The notes beneath the pieces are model-generated. The model did not search any database and was not told where the DNA came from. It saw only the letters and a program-made list of their open reading frames with translations. A stretch of DNA of 64,000 nt from Phyto melanocephala (lineage: Eukaryota; Arthropoda; Insecta; Diptera; Rhinophoridae): NCBI GenBank assembly GCA_941918925.1, contig OW799237.1, forward strand, positions 1,593,201 through 1,657,200. Direction: 5' to 3'. Below are positions 48,771 through 60,700 of the stretch, one piece after another. Each line of letters begins with the position of its first letter. Position 1 is the stretch's first letter. Made by a program: the position numbers and the translations under genes.

Positions 48771-49705
48771 CTACTCAGACAATAAACCAAGCACGTATTT
48801 ATTTAAACATAAAATCAAAACTGAAGCAAAAACGTAATATATAAATATTCGTACTCATATATTAATAAAAAAAAAAAAAACAAAAAAATAATAAAAAAAA
48901 TCCATTTAACAGTTGCCGCAACAACAAAGGAGCAACAGGAATGGTGCACATATGTTTCATAATTTTCATGATTCATATTGGCTGGCAATTTTATAGGCCA
49001 ATAAATTAAATAGAAGCAAAACGTAGGAAAAAATCGTTTAATTTTTTTTTTCTATATTCTCTTCTCCTTGTTCATGTTTTGTAACATTATTCGTAATTTT
49101 ATTTTTTATCGCTTTTAAATCTTCTAAACATACACATTCGAATAACACGAATGATACGCCTCTGTTTTACTGTATGCATTTGTATGGCAGAACAGAAGTT
49201 TTTCGACACTCAACTCAACTGATTTGTTTGTTGGTTTCCTTAATGGTCTAGTTGTAGAACACTATAATGCCTGTTACCTTAACCACTTGGCGAATAACAC
49301 TTTACGACCATGTTTTGTTATTTGTACGTGGTAATTGTGATATTCCTACTTTTTAAACTGTTACTTTAAAGCAGAAATTTCCTCTTACATATGCAATTCA
49401 GTTCCGTGTTTGTATTACATTTTCAAAGGTCTAACTTACAAAGTTGGCCAACACATAGAGCAACCGTTTTGCATGTTGCACTATTTTGCTTGATCAAATA
49501 CAATAATTTTTAAATTGCATGGTTTGAAGTTTTTTTCAATTTATTCATTTTTATTTTTGTTTTAAACATGCATTTCGTTTTCTTAAATTAACATTTTCTT
49601 TATTAGCTGATTGCAAGCCATGAAGGAAGTATCATTTGTTAACTGAAAATAGGAAAATTAGGATAAGAAACAAAAACAAAAAACAAACGGAAGAAATGAA
49701 AAACT
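48771..49705. other. Non-coding DNA
   Basis: A-rich DNA (48860-48900) and mixed A/T-rich sequence without recognisable structure lie between the retroelement relic and the next DNA transposon. Confidence 0.45.
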
Positions 49706-49719
49706 TACCCTGCAGGCAA

Positions 49720-50030
49720 TTCAGTTAACTTTCAATTAATTTAAAGCCAACTATTTCTCAAGTAGTGGTGGTTGACAACTGGATTACTTTTATATGTAAT
49801 TAAATAACTTTTTTAACATTGCGATGTCCTAGGAAGTAGTCAATTGTCCGACTCTGCATTACTTTCAGTTAACTTTAAAGTCAGTTACCTAACCGTTAAC
49901 TTAAATTTAACTTTTTATAACTAGCTATAAAGTTACTACTTCAAGTTAGCTTTAAATTGGGGTTTTTACTTAACTATAAGTTAGAGAAATTGCAGTCAAC
50001 GAAAAGTTAGTTGCTTACACGTTGGTTCGA
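49720..50030. repeat. Subterminal AAGTTA/TAACTT motif cluster
   Basis: Short motifs AGTTAACTTT, TCAGTTACC, CCGTTAACTTAAATTTAACT, AAAGTTACT, CAAGTTAGC, ATAAGTTAG and AAAGTTAGTTG repeat many times in about 300 bp. The other end of the element has GTAGTTAGCTTGTAG and ATAAGTTAGTTTT (52833-52880). Repeated subterminal motifs often serve as transposase binding sites in CACTA-like and hAT elements. That role is inference here. Confidence 0.4.
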
Positions 50031-50311
50031 AATAAAATAGTTTTTAAAAATTCGTATTTTAATAAAAAACAAAATTTTATTCAAAAATATTTAAATTAAA
50101 TAATGCACTGTTAAGTAAATATTGAATTTACATAAATATATTGAATATACATAAGTATGAGTGTAGAAATAATTAAAAAAAAGGATTTTTTCAAAATAGT
50201 ATACATACAATGTTGAAAACAAAAATAAGAAAGCAAAATAAAAAGTTCTTTGTACATAAATTATCCAAATTTTATTTCGTGCATATAAGTCATAAATTGA
50301 CCAAAATGGAG

Positions 50312-50435
50312 TCATTTTGAAAACCCTGGCTGACATCAAAGTATTAACGGAAAGAATTTTTACCAAGATAATAATAAAATAATTTGACCTCAACATTCCT
50401 TTAGATACTATAAATGCGTTGATGGAAGTAAATAG
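50312..50435 (+). repeat. Inverted duplicate of the DUF4806-like exon
   Basis: The plus strand reads ATTTTGAAAACCCTGGCTGA, CATCAAAGTATTAACGGAAA, and further AAATGCGTTGATGGAAGTAA. The minus strand at 51207-51073 reads the same with scattered changes (about nine tenths identical by eye). Small indels break the frame in this copy. The two arms face each other over about 640 bp, so a transcript through both could fold into a long hairpin. Confidence 0.75.
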
Positions 50436-50628
50436 TATATATTACAAGAAATAAAATTTAGACAAATTGAAATAATATTAATAAATTAAAAAAATTCACT
50501 TCAACTTCAACGTATCACAAACAATTCACATGAGTATTTTGTACTTTTGTTAATTAAAAAAACAAAAAGAGTTAAAAAAAAGATTTTTTTCTAAATACAA
50601 TAACATTTTCAAATATTTGCTGTTTAGA

Positions 50629-51207
50629 TTAATTTTTAGATTTTGTGCTTTTGTTTTTAATACATTGAGCATGAATTGTACGTTTCTTTATTATTTTTAA
50701 AGCGTTGCGCAATTCAGCTTCAACATCCTGAGCGCCAAGTGATCGACAGGCATCTGTTTAAAAGATAAGTGCATATGCAAATTTGTATATGGTTTTAGAC
50801 TTCGTTAGATACATATGTTTTCAAATTAGGACTTACCTGTAAAGGCTTCATAAAAAGCATCAAAGTCTTTTAGTCTCTTTTTGCCATGTACTCCATCCAA
50901 ATTTATGTTCATGCACAAATTTGATGATATTATATTCGTAAGTGTTTTTGGCAAGCGGCCCTTCAAAACTGCTTTCATAGTATTTATCTGTGGTGAGAAA
51001 AAATTTTTTATAAATATACATATGTAGGTAGATGATTAAAAAACTTACGTAATCCTTCCGATTATTTTCATTTATGGTTTTATTTACTTCCATCAAGGCA
51101 TTTATTGTATCTAAAGGGAATGTTGATGACAAATTATTTTGTGTTACCTCCTGGTACAAAATTCTTTCCGTTAATACTTTGATGTCAGCCAGGGTTTTCA
51201 AAATGAT
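50629..51207 (-). CDS. Spliced DUF4806-like transposon gene (three exons)
   Basis: Exons on the minus strand are 51207-51049, 50987-50837 and 50753-50629. The introns are 61 nt (GTAAGT...CACCACAG) and 83 nt (ACAG|GTAAGT...TTTAAACAG). Joined, they encode about 143 residues without a stop: KTLADIKVLTERILYQEVTQ; LDTINALMEVNKTINENNRK; INTMKAVLKGRLPKTLTNII; LCMNINLDGVHGKKRLKDFD; DACRSLGAQDVEAELRNALK; then a basic tail ending TAA at 50629. The order of an L-rich helix, N-x-D-G-x-x-G-K-K and a final helix resembles insect DUF4806 proteins, recalled from memory. It is a partial gene: the 5' exons are missing or replaced, since its first residues abut the transposase-like exon in another frame. Function is unknown; such proteins are often encoded by transposons and may bind DNA or regulate transposition (inference). 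Confidence 0.6.
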
Positions 51208-51214
51208 GAGAGGA

Positions 51215-51943
51215 AGTATGCCCTACTATGCCACAAACAAAAGCTTTTGCAGGAGCATCACAAATGAGTGCCCCAACTTCGAATGGTTTCACATTGTCGT
51301 CGATTAGTATTCCATTTTCAATTACTTCCTTAAGTTCTGCCACCGATTCAGAAAGAAAGTTAGATATGTTGTGTGGCTTACTTTTTCCAACATATACTCC
51401 AATGGGTAAAATCGAAATATTCGGAAAATCAAAAATTTTTATTAAAATAGGCCATAACTGGGTGCGAGAGCTATTATATAATGGCAAGCCGTCAACATTA
51501 ATGTCTATAACTATTTTGTCACAGTCATGTAGGATGCTACTTGGGATTCTCGATAATTGCTTTTTTATACCAAAATGGCTATACACTCCCGGAAAAAAGT
51601 TTCTTAAACTCAATTTATCGCGCTTTTTTATAAATGAATTTGCACTCAATGGCACATCTAAGTTTTCTTCAAATAATATACGTAACAACTCTTCAAAACA
51701 TTGCCGGGACGGCTTATTTTTAAAGTACCAATCACCGATTTTCTGTTTAAAAGTCTTTTTACGCACAACATTTAATTCGAAAGAGGTGCTAATGTTCATA
51801 TGGTTTTCATTTTGGTCCAGAGCATTGTCAAAAGAATAGATTGGTGCTGCTTCATTTCCATTATTCACTAATAATTTGTTACAAAACACTTCCCTTTCTT
51901 TTTTCAAAAGTCTCCTCCAGTGCCTCTTACTGCAATTTTTCAT
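51215..51943 (-). CDS. Transposase-like protein (tnp2/Transposase_21-like), N-terminal part
   Basis: The ATG at 51943 opens MKNCSKRHWRRLLKKERE. About 240 residues are open. Motifs in order: KIGDWYFKNKPSRQCFEELL; VPLSANSFIKKRD; YSHFGIKKQLSRIPSSI; KIVIDINVDGLPLYNSSRTQ followed by LWPILIKI; ILPIGVYVGKSKPHNISNFL; and LICDAPAKAFVCGIVGHT. This series is shared by a large insect family of transposase-like proteins whose core resembles plant En/Spm TNP2 (the 'D-x-LPL..SS...WP' and 'D.PA' blocks). The usual continuation (GH.G...C..C, then a long C-terminal half) is missing: the frame runs into the downstream gene and stops in FENPG at 51185. The frame is otherwise clean, so the copy is relatively young. 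I infer a deletion joining two genes. The plus-strand frame 51228-51839 is its antisense shadow. Confidence 0.65.
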
Positions 51944-52912
51944 TTTTTTAAGCAATCACTGTATGCACATATGTACGTAGATAGATCAAAATACAAAAAT
52001 ATTTTTTAATTTATAAACAAATTAATGTAAACTGATTTCAATTTTTATATTTATACTTATTTTTATTTAAATATTTACACATACACTTTTAAATAAAATT
52101 TGTAAAACTTCTCTATAATTTTTCGATCGCGTTTGTTTATTAATCAGCACTTCAATTAAGCTGATAGAAAAATTTGACGGCGGTAAAAAACTGGTCTGCA
52201 GGTGTTTAAGTTTTAACGCCGTCACTATCTAATATTTTAATCAATGTATGTGTGTCTATTATATGTTAAATTTGTACATCTATTGGAAATATTGAAAAAA
52301 ATAAATAGACCCCCTACATAAATAAATGGCAAATGAAACGAAATATGTATTCTTCTTTAAAGCTTAGTAATACATTTGCACAGAAAAAATATTTCATATT
52401 TTACAAACTCTTGTTTGCAGAAAATTTTATGTTTAAATATTTTCTTATTTCGTTTTATTAATGCTTTATACACATATCTATGTTGATTTTTCTTTCTCGT
52501 TTCTCAACCAAATACAATATTTTTCCAACTACTCTTTGATGAATTATTATGAATCGTTTTAATTAGATTTACTATTTCGTTTAAAAGTTTGTTGGACTAA
52601 GAATTTATGACTCACTAGTTACAGTAAAAAGTTTGCAATGGCTGGCAAACACTTTTTTTAAAAATTTTTAAAAATAATACCTGCTAAAATGCCTATCAGG
52701 ATTAGTAAAGCGGCTACTTGAAGCCGTTTTAAAGTTTTTAAATAAAGGCTCGGTGAACATAACACCAAAAGCAAATAAAATAACCGCGCAAAATATGAAC
52801 ACTTTGATTTGGGTGAATTCTGGATTACAATGTAGTTAGCTTGTAGTCAGCCCATACAAATTAATTATAAGTTAGTTTTATTTGTAGTCGACTACCAATT
52901 TGCTGGCAGGGT

Positions 52913-54088
52913 AACTTCACTTATACATACACAAAAGTATGTATGCATATGTTTAAATATTTCTGCTTTTGGTGAAAAAGTTTTTAATTTTTTATTTAAA
53001 TTGTTTAACAGAATATACGATTTTTAGGATAAAATTTCAAAAAACTTTTAGGAACAAATGCTTTAGTGTTAAAATAATTAATATATGTTCTACCAAATTC
53101 AGCGGTAACCGACATTGTGTCACTGGTCTGAGCTGAGAATTCAGAAACCCCTTCAAAAAATTATCTAGCTAAGTCAAAAGTGGGCAGTATATTCACTTAA
53201 AAATATTTTACAATTTGGCGGTAGCGCTTCATCTTGTGACTTGCCATACTAATAAGGTAACAGTAAATGAATAATAACTAAGAGATTCGCCGACACCGCC
53301 ACAAAAGCATGTCTCGTAAAAATATAATATCGAACCTCCTTGTTTGAAAAATCTCTAGTAAAGATTTAGATTCGAAGTCACTCACAGCTAGTGAAACATA
53401 AGCAATTTCGAAGAGGTAGTAATATTAAAAAAAATAATTTTTGTATGTTTAAAAAATTATGCATTTTATATTCAATAAAATACAGACACTTTAATGACAA
53501 ATCAGTGTTGTATTACTATTTCCTTAATTTAATTTAAGTCTAAGCTGACGTGTCCCGAATGATTGCAGGCTACTGAAATCTAAGTAATATTTACTAACAA
53601 AATTGATCAAAATTGTAGCGAAAAAAGTTTTTAATATAATTTTTTTTTTGTTTTGCAGCAGCTAAATTCCAATTGACTACACTGGGATAACTATTGTATT
53701 TACAAGTCGCTACTAAGTAAAGGAATTAAAGAAATAACTAAAAGAAGCCAAATGTTAAGTAAACAGTAAAAAGTGTTTTTGTTTCCTTTAAATAATAAAA
53801 CAAAGAAACTGCTAACAAGCAGTGGGAATAACACTAATGATAATCTTTGTATACAAGAAAGCAAAGAAGCAAGAAAGAACTAGTTACTTTAAAAGAAAAA
53901 CAATAAAACTATGAGGTAATACACTTTGGAATTTATTGCAAACTAAATGCTAATTTTCAATATATAAGACTGGCCTAAAAGTTTTGCAAACTTAAAAATT
54001 CACACATAGTTTTTTTTTAATAAGGCAAGGAACCACCAGCATTTATATGTTCTCTTTGTTTTCTTTTTGTTTTCAATAATTTGCAGGA
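52913..54088. other. Non-coding DNA
   Basis: The stretch 53090-53340 has slightly higher G+C (GTAACCGACATTGTGTCACT near 53107), but no frame or repeat was identified. Confidence 0.45.
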
Positions 54089-54128
54089 AATGATATCAAT
54101 CAAGGCAGATTATTAAGGTACTCATGTC

Positions 54129-54258
54129 TAATCAGCTGATTGTTTTTTATACAATTTATCAGTGGTACCACCATTTTTTTATAATAATTTGTCTGCATCT
54201 GTCAAATTTAGCAGTTCGCAGTCTCAGTTAGTTTAAAACGAGAGTAGAAGAAAGTTTT
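54129..54258 (+). promoter_or_regulatory. Possible TATA-less promoter
   Basis: A perfect 12-bp palindrome AATCAGCTGATT (54130-54141) contains the CAGCTG E-box frequent in fly core promoters. A second palindrome GTGGTACCAC (54162-54171) follows. TCAGTT at 54224-54229 matches the insect initiator TCA(G/T)T(C/T). At +28 to +33 from its A lies AGTTTT, which fits five of six positions of the downstream element RGWYVT. No coding exon is recognised downstream, so this is a weak call. Confidence 0.25.
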
Positions 54259-54448
54259 TTTATTTATTTTATTTATTTATTATTTTAAATTTCGGCAACC
54301 AAGCCTCTAGACCATAATTGGCTACAAACTTCTACTAAAAAAGTTTTTGCTTCGGAAAATCTTTAAAATTATTAAAATTAAAATAAAAAATTTTGTAACA
54401 TGTGCAGAAATTTGTAGGTACAAACAAAAACAGAATCTATGTGTTTTT

Positions 54449-54703
54449 AATTCTGTGGCTTGGAGCTAAAAGGGCCAATGTCAAAATATTTACCTTTGAG
54501 AAAATTTGAATTGAACTTTAACTCAGATAGATGCTTTCATAGTGACATTGGCCAGCATTTTATTTATGAAGCTGTTTTGCGTTTAGTATGACTTTAGCTG
54601 TTTTACCATAATGAAATAAAGCAAGAAAACAAATCTAATGCAATGCTCAACTCAAAAGAGCAAAAAAGAGAAATTGGCCCTTTTAGCTCCAGGCCACAGA
54701 ATT
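54449..54703. mobile_element. MITE of about 250 bp with 31-bp inverted ends
   Basis: The left end AATTCTGTGGCTTGGAGCTA continues AAAGGGCCAAT (54449-54479). The right end 54673-54703 is its reverse complement with a single mismatch (CCTGG for CTTGG). The outermost AATT may be part of the repeat or a 4-bp target duplication. A further inverted segment GTGACATTGGCC at 54541-54552 mirrors the GGCCAATGTC just inside the left end. The interior has no coding capacity. The superfamily is not assigned. Confidence 0.8.
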
Positions 54704-57700
54704 GTTGTGTTTGTTGCCGCAATGCATATAGGTATCTTATGAACATGCCTTAATATCAATAATAAAATTAAGGTTATAACTAGTGAATTCACAAGGTGTG
54801 CTGTCATCATCAATTTTCATAATCTATTTAAATATTTTAAAATTATAAAAAAAAATTACTGGTCGTTGTAAATTTTTTTTTAATTTTGTAAGCAGCGCGA
54901 AATTTATTAGCACCATATCGCTTACACGGAAATAAAAAATTTTTTTTATAGTAAAGTGCAACAAGGCATGACTTCTGTACTGCTTAATTCTTCAGCAGTA
55001 TAAGAAAAAGAAAACATTCAGTAGAATTCAATAGAATTACTTGCTGTTACAAATTTAAGCAGTGGAAGCCTTGAACCAGCTGCTCCTAGAAGAAATGAAA
55101 TTAGTGCTTAATCATTACAAACAAGAGAATAACAAAGTGTGATATGGCATATAAAACCATACCTTCTATAAGCGCTACTAGAAACAGAAAATCACTTAGC
55201 GATTCATGATGCGCTTTTTGGCAAGAAAGTTTTTTTATCACAAGCGTCGATCGAACATTTTCTTTCGTAAACTCGCTTCTTCTAAACTGAGTTCGTCTTT
55301 AAATGATTTACGAAAAAATAAATTCAAAATTGCCTATGTTTTCTTTCCCTCTACCTGGGTTAGGGTATACAAATAAAAACATTTAGGGGAGGCACGAAGG
55401 GTAGTGCACACTGTGAAAACGGTCAAATTAGTGGAAAAATTTAATGTTTTCATTAATACAACAACATGTATATTATTCACTTTACTTCATGTATATATAT
55501 TTCACTTTACTTCCTTTGCTCCTCAAAAAACCTTAAGGAAATTGATCTGTGTCTAGCGAGCCTTTACCTCTTAAATAACGTAACCCAGAAAAACCCAAAT
55601 TCTACACGGGAAGGTTTTGCAAATTTTTTCAGGATTTTTTTACGCAAATTTTAATGTAGCCTGTCATTGATGTTATGCAAATTATAGATAATTTCAATTT
55701 TTTTTTTTTGCGACTGAGGTTAATTTTGTCGTCTATGTTTCTAACAATTTAGACTTATATGTGACCGCGAAAATAACGTAACACACAGACAACAATTTTA
55801 AAGGAGAAGTTTTTGTATATTTTAATAATTTCCTTTTATTTAGTCACATTCAAAAATTGTTTGTTTAAATTTGGAAATCAAAAATTATTCACAAAGGAAA
55901 TTAAATTTTCGAAATGACGAATTTTTCAGTTTCCCTGTAATCGAACTACAATTTACATGTCAAATCAAGCTTCAGAATATGACTTTTTTATCAAGGTTAA
56001 TTTTTCAAGTTTGTTTAAGTGTACAAGTAGCTAACCAAACAAGGGCATGGATTAGTAATATTTTTATTATGGGCTACATGATCGAAAGCGAAAAGTTATT
56101 TACGGTTCCATCTTTAGCTTAAAACAACTAACAGGTAACTGTGACTTACATAAGTATGTGAATAATGGTTATTCTTTATAATTAATGTATTTATAATTAT
56201 TAGTTTCTTTGACCTTTTTATAATAATATATAATAGTTTTTTTAAGCTTAAGGTCTTTTCAATAATGTATTTATGTATTGCGTTAATTACTCAGTTAATC
56301 TCACATTTTTTACTGTTACACAAAAAGGTGGGTGTCGTTTATGATAAAATTGAATGGCTTGTGTTTACTCTACTACTTATTGCTTTCGATTTAATATATT
56401 AATAAATGAGGTGTTGAGGGCTGGAGAACACTTCTGCAACAAAATTCTAAACAATTTTCTTTTATAAAAGCTAATGTGCTGGAACTTCTTCGAGCAAAAA
56501 AAAAAATAACGAATGATAAACCAAATGAAAGATAGTCCGAAATGGAAATAAAAAAACCTTTTGTAATCTCTGAAATTGATTATAAAAAGACTTAAACGAT
56601 CTGACGCTATAAGCGCAAAAAATTTGCTTAGTAGTAATTTATACAGGTTTAGCCATGAGTAACCTTATCAATAAAAAAAATTTAGCAAAAAACTAATGAA
56701 AACTCTTACTTTAATAGTATAACTGTAACACAAAGAGAAAAACAAACAAAAACTACTCGCAAGTCAAACAAACAAAATAAAATAAGAAACAAAATTTCTT
56801 TCAATAAAAAACAGAAAAAGAGAGATTTTAAAAGAGAGTGTATGAGAAAGAAAAAACGCATCACAAACAAAAAATAGTACATAGTTGAACAAACTATAGC
56901 AGTAAGAATTTGGACAAAATTTCTTCTAACTTAAACTGCTTGTTAAAACTCTTTGCAGCTACGAAACTTGCTACATTTTATGGCCCTAACGATATTTATT
57001 TTAGCTGAGATTTTTTTAATTTGTTAATTTTTTTATACACTCATACTTTAAGGAATTACGAATGTAAATGAAAGGGATTCTATCTAAGTAATAGTTTTTG
57101 CTTACCCCTGTCTTTTGTGCAATGACTTACTTGTGGTGACTTATATCAGTTGCTTACTATGAATCAGATAAATTGCATTCAAGTCTCTTTGAAAAGTGTG
57201 TATGTATGAACTGCAGAAGTGCACAAGATTTGTATAGAAGATATTTGATTAATCCTGTTTAAATTAGATTTTTGTTTTATTTTTATACGAGTTGATTTAA
57301 CATCAAGATATTTTAAACAAGAGTAATAGCGCAATAAGGCAACAAAGACAATATTTAAAATAATAAAATTTTATTTATATTTTTATGCACAATAAAGCGA
57401 CTTATTAATTTATTGCAGATACGCTTTAAATACTGAATTTATTTAATACTAAACTGAAAAGACAAATGTGTAGTAAAATCGCCCTTTTCATAACATTACG
57501 ATTTTTTAAGTAAAAAATTTATTTTCTTTATATATTCGCTATTAAGAGCAAATATATGTATTAGAGAAATAGATCGAATTTAGGCTATGAATATAGGGTA
57601 CTTCAATAATTTAACACGACCACTATTAGAAGTAAATTAAGGATAAAATCTAAGTATCACTACCATGATTGATTCTATAAATACAGTGCACATAAATTAT

Positions 57701-60700
57701 TTGTCTTTAATGGGATATTAATAGACATATGTAAACGTCATATTTAATATTTTTATAAATCAGAATTAAAATATTAAATAAAAAGCTTAGAGACATAGGA
57801 AACACAAGCTAAAAAATTTCCATTTTTACTGCATTTATTTATTTCGTTTGCACTGTTTTTAGACATTACTTGCCGCATGCATAAAATTTTTTTTTTAATT
57901 TTATAAAAGGTTTCCAAATCAAATTTCCATAGAAAATCAGTTAAAGAAACCCTCTATAAACCTTTGATAATTTTTATGCATACGACAGTAAATCTATGTA
58001 TATCTTGATAATAATGTAATAATTTTTCTAAAAAAATTGTAAATAATCTTTCATTTAAGCCACTTTAAACTGTTGTACAGAAAAAATTATTTGTTACTGA
58101 TTTGTGTCCTCAAACGTGTGTGCCATAATAATTTAAAATACTTACGTGTATACAACACGAGCTCCATAAATATTTTAAATCACATTTAAATATAATTTTT
58201 TTTATTGAAAATTACTTGAGTGTTTTTAAACAAAAATACAAATACACTTGAGACAGCTTTAGCAGGTTCACTGTACAGCACTTGAAATGTGAATGTAATT
58301 TATTTAATTTTAAATATGAATATGAAATTTTTTTAAAGAGAAAATTACACAATAACAAAACCATTGCTATTTTATAATTTATTAAACTCTATTCTCTTTC
58401 ACTTCTAAAGATTTTTATCTAATTTTCTTTATTTACAAACTAACGGTCAGCATCTTAGTGCAATCAAATGATAAGTCATCAATCCCGCAAACATCTTATG
58501 TTACAGCACCCAGGTTTTAGCACTAAACTAAACTCTAAACTCTTAAAAAACTCAAAAATTTTTGTCACTTTCTGCTCCGTTATGAATATCACAGGTGTTA
58601 GTTATAAAACAAATCCCCAATACAATACATTACAAATGACCTTTTCGTTGATTATGTTATGTAAAATGTTAAGAATGTAAAGATACTCGTATGTAGCAAA
58701 TTATATTGAGTACCCACACATTTTATCCATATTGACCATATTTATTGATGTTAACAGTTTTAACGACATGGTCAATGGAGGGTTGTTTTATTTGATCTTT
58801 TTTTTTTTTTGTTTTTTTATGGTTCATTCCTAACTCCCACAAGGGTAAGCATGTATGCTTGCTCGTATTTAGATTATGTTTAACCATAAAACGTAATTGT
58901 ACTTAAAGATTTAAAGTACTTGACCGAATGGTTATATGCATTAGGATGAAATTGGGTAAGAGTTGAAGATTTATGTGCTGATTTGTTAAGCTATTTTTGC
59001 TAGAATTTTTATATTCTACAATTTTCATGTAGTTTACGACTTTTGTTTTAGTGTTTTGAATTGAAAGTATTGGCTTGAGGTCAAGATGTTGATTTTGATT
59101 TTAAAAAATTAATGAATTTGTTTCAATTTAGAAGTATTAGCAGTTGTTGTAAAATAGCTATAAAGGCTGTATATAGAATATAAAATCGTATAGAACTTAA
59201 CTTTATTTCAGTTTACCCAACCCTAACACTTGGAACGAGTACATATTTTTCGTTAGCGTTGATAGTTGAAAAGTGAAGAAATAACAGTGACACACTCACA
59301 CATCAGGCAGCAGAGATTGACCTTTAATCACTATTTAATATTAATTATCAATGATATTCAAACGATCTACCTGTCTAAGTGAACTTTCTAAACTATAAAC
59401 ATTTATTTTCTTTAAATCAGGTCATGTATCTACAGACGTCATACACAAATATCCTCACGAAATTGACTTTTCAAATGCGTAAAAGAAATTGAAATCTGCC
59501 TAAAAACTTTTGTCACAACTTGTCAATAAATACTCCCCAATCCCATAAAAACTTAAATTTCATTTTTCTAAAATTTTCAAAAATATTGCAGTCGAAAAAA
59601 AATTCACTACGAAAAATTTGATTTTATAAAACACAAACTCAGAATGTTAATTTTTTTTCATATAAAAAATTTTATTTATTTTTTTGAGTAATACATTCAT
59701 AAGTTCATCAAAGGTTTTTCTTGAGTATAAAATTTTCAAACATTTTCTGTTAATTAAATTTAAAGAATTTTTTTTTAAATATTTTTGCTCTTAGAAAATT
59801 TATTAAAAACTTGCAACAAATCAAATTAAAATTTCCCTGCAAATACTTCTTAAGAATATTTTAAATTTTCTGCAAATTTTCTTTTCCAAGAAAAACCTTT
59901 TGTGCTGTAGTACTAGCAAGTTTCACTAAAACTCTATTGTTCTTGTGCCTTCAACTCAAATGATAGTAATTTGTGTGATTTCCCTGAAGAATTTGTAGCA
60001 AAATCATCTGCATTCGAAACTCAATATTAAACATTTTCGAAAATAATTTTCAAACAAAAATCGATTTTAATGCTCATTACTAAGTATGCAATTACTGTGT
60101 AGCTGAAATAAGAATGCCATTAGATATTTTGCAAAGTTTCCTAAAAACAAAGCAAACCAAAAAAAATAAACCAACAACAAGCAACCCTTTTTTATTAAAG
60201 AATTTTTGATAAATGACTATTATGTTGTTGTTGTAAATGATGTTTGCCAAACATGATGAAAATTCCACTTCGTACATTCGTCTAATATTAGCAGGAGGGA
60301 TGGGTGGATGGATGGTCAGGCAGAAAATTTAAAATTCCGAAAAACAATGAATAGGAGGGGAGGGTGAAATATTGCTAATTTTGTATTGCTTCATGGGCAT
60401 GATTGTCTTTAAAGGAATGTGGCATAAATGAAAAACAAACTTTAAGTCTCAATGAATTGGAAAATTTTGTTAAATACAAATGATTGAACAAACGTCAACT
60501 TAGGCATTTCTTTTCATGTTGTGTTTCCCATTTTCTCTTTAATTTTTTTATTTTTTTTTTCTTTTTCAATTTTTAGATATTTGTTCAATTTACAGAACCA
60601 TCATTATCATTATTGTCAGCGACCTTAGAATTCTTCAAAATTTTCTAAAAAAAATCTTCTTTTATTTCTTTGTAAAGTAATCACCAGGCTATCAATGGTT

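Larger units (their letters stand above)
49706..52912 (-). mobile_element. 3.2-kb DNA transposon with transposase-like and DUF4806-like genes ('element B')
   Basis: The left end TTACCCTGCAGGCAATTCAG (49705) and right end TTTGCTGGCAGGGTAAC (52900-52914 region, reverse complement GTTACCCTGCCAGCAAA) are imperfect inverted repeats. The subterminal parts also resemble each other: AACTTTCAATTAATTTAAAG at the left against AACTTATAATTAATTTGTAT from the right. Both subterminal regions carry repeated GTTA(G/A)(C/T)TT motifs. The minus strand encodes a transposase-like exon (51943-51215) and a spliced second gene (51207-50629). An inverted copy of part of the second gene lies at 50312-50435. Ends are cautious, as no exact target-site duplication was found. 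Confidence 0.55.

Noticed and set aside
51228..51839. 203-codon open frame on the plus strand
   Set aside because: It is the antisense of the transposase-like exon, which has recognisable motifs; the plus frame has none.
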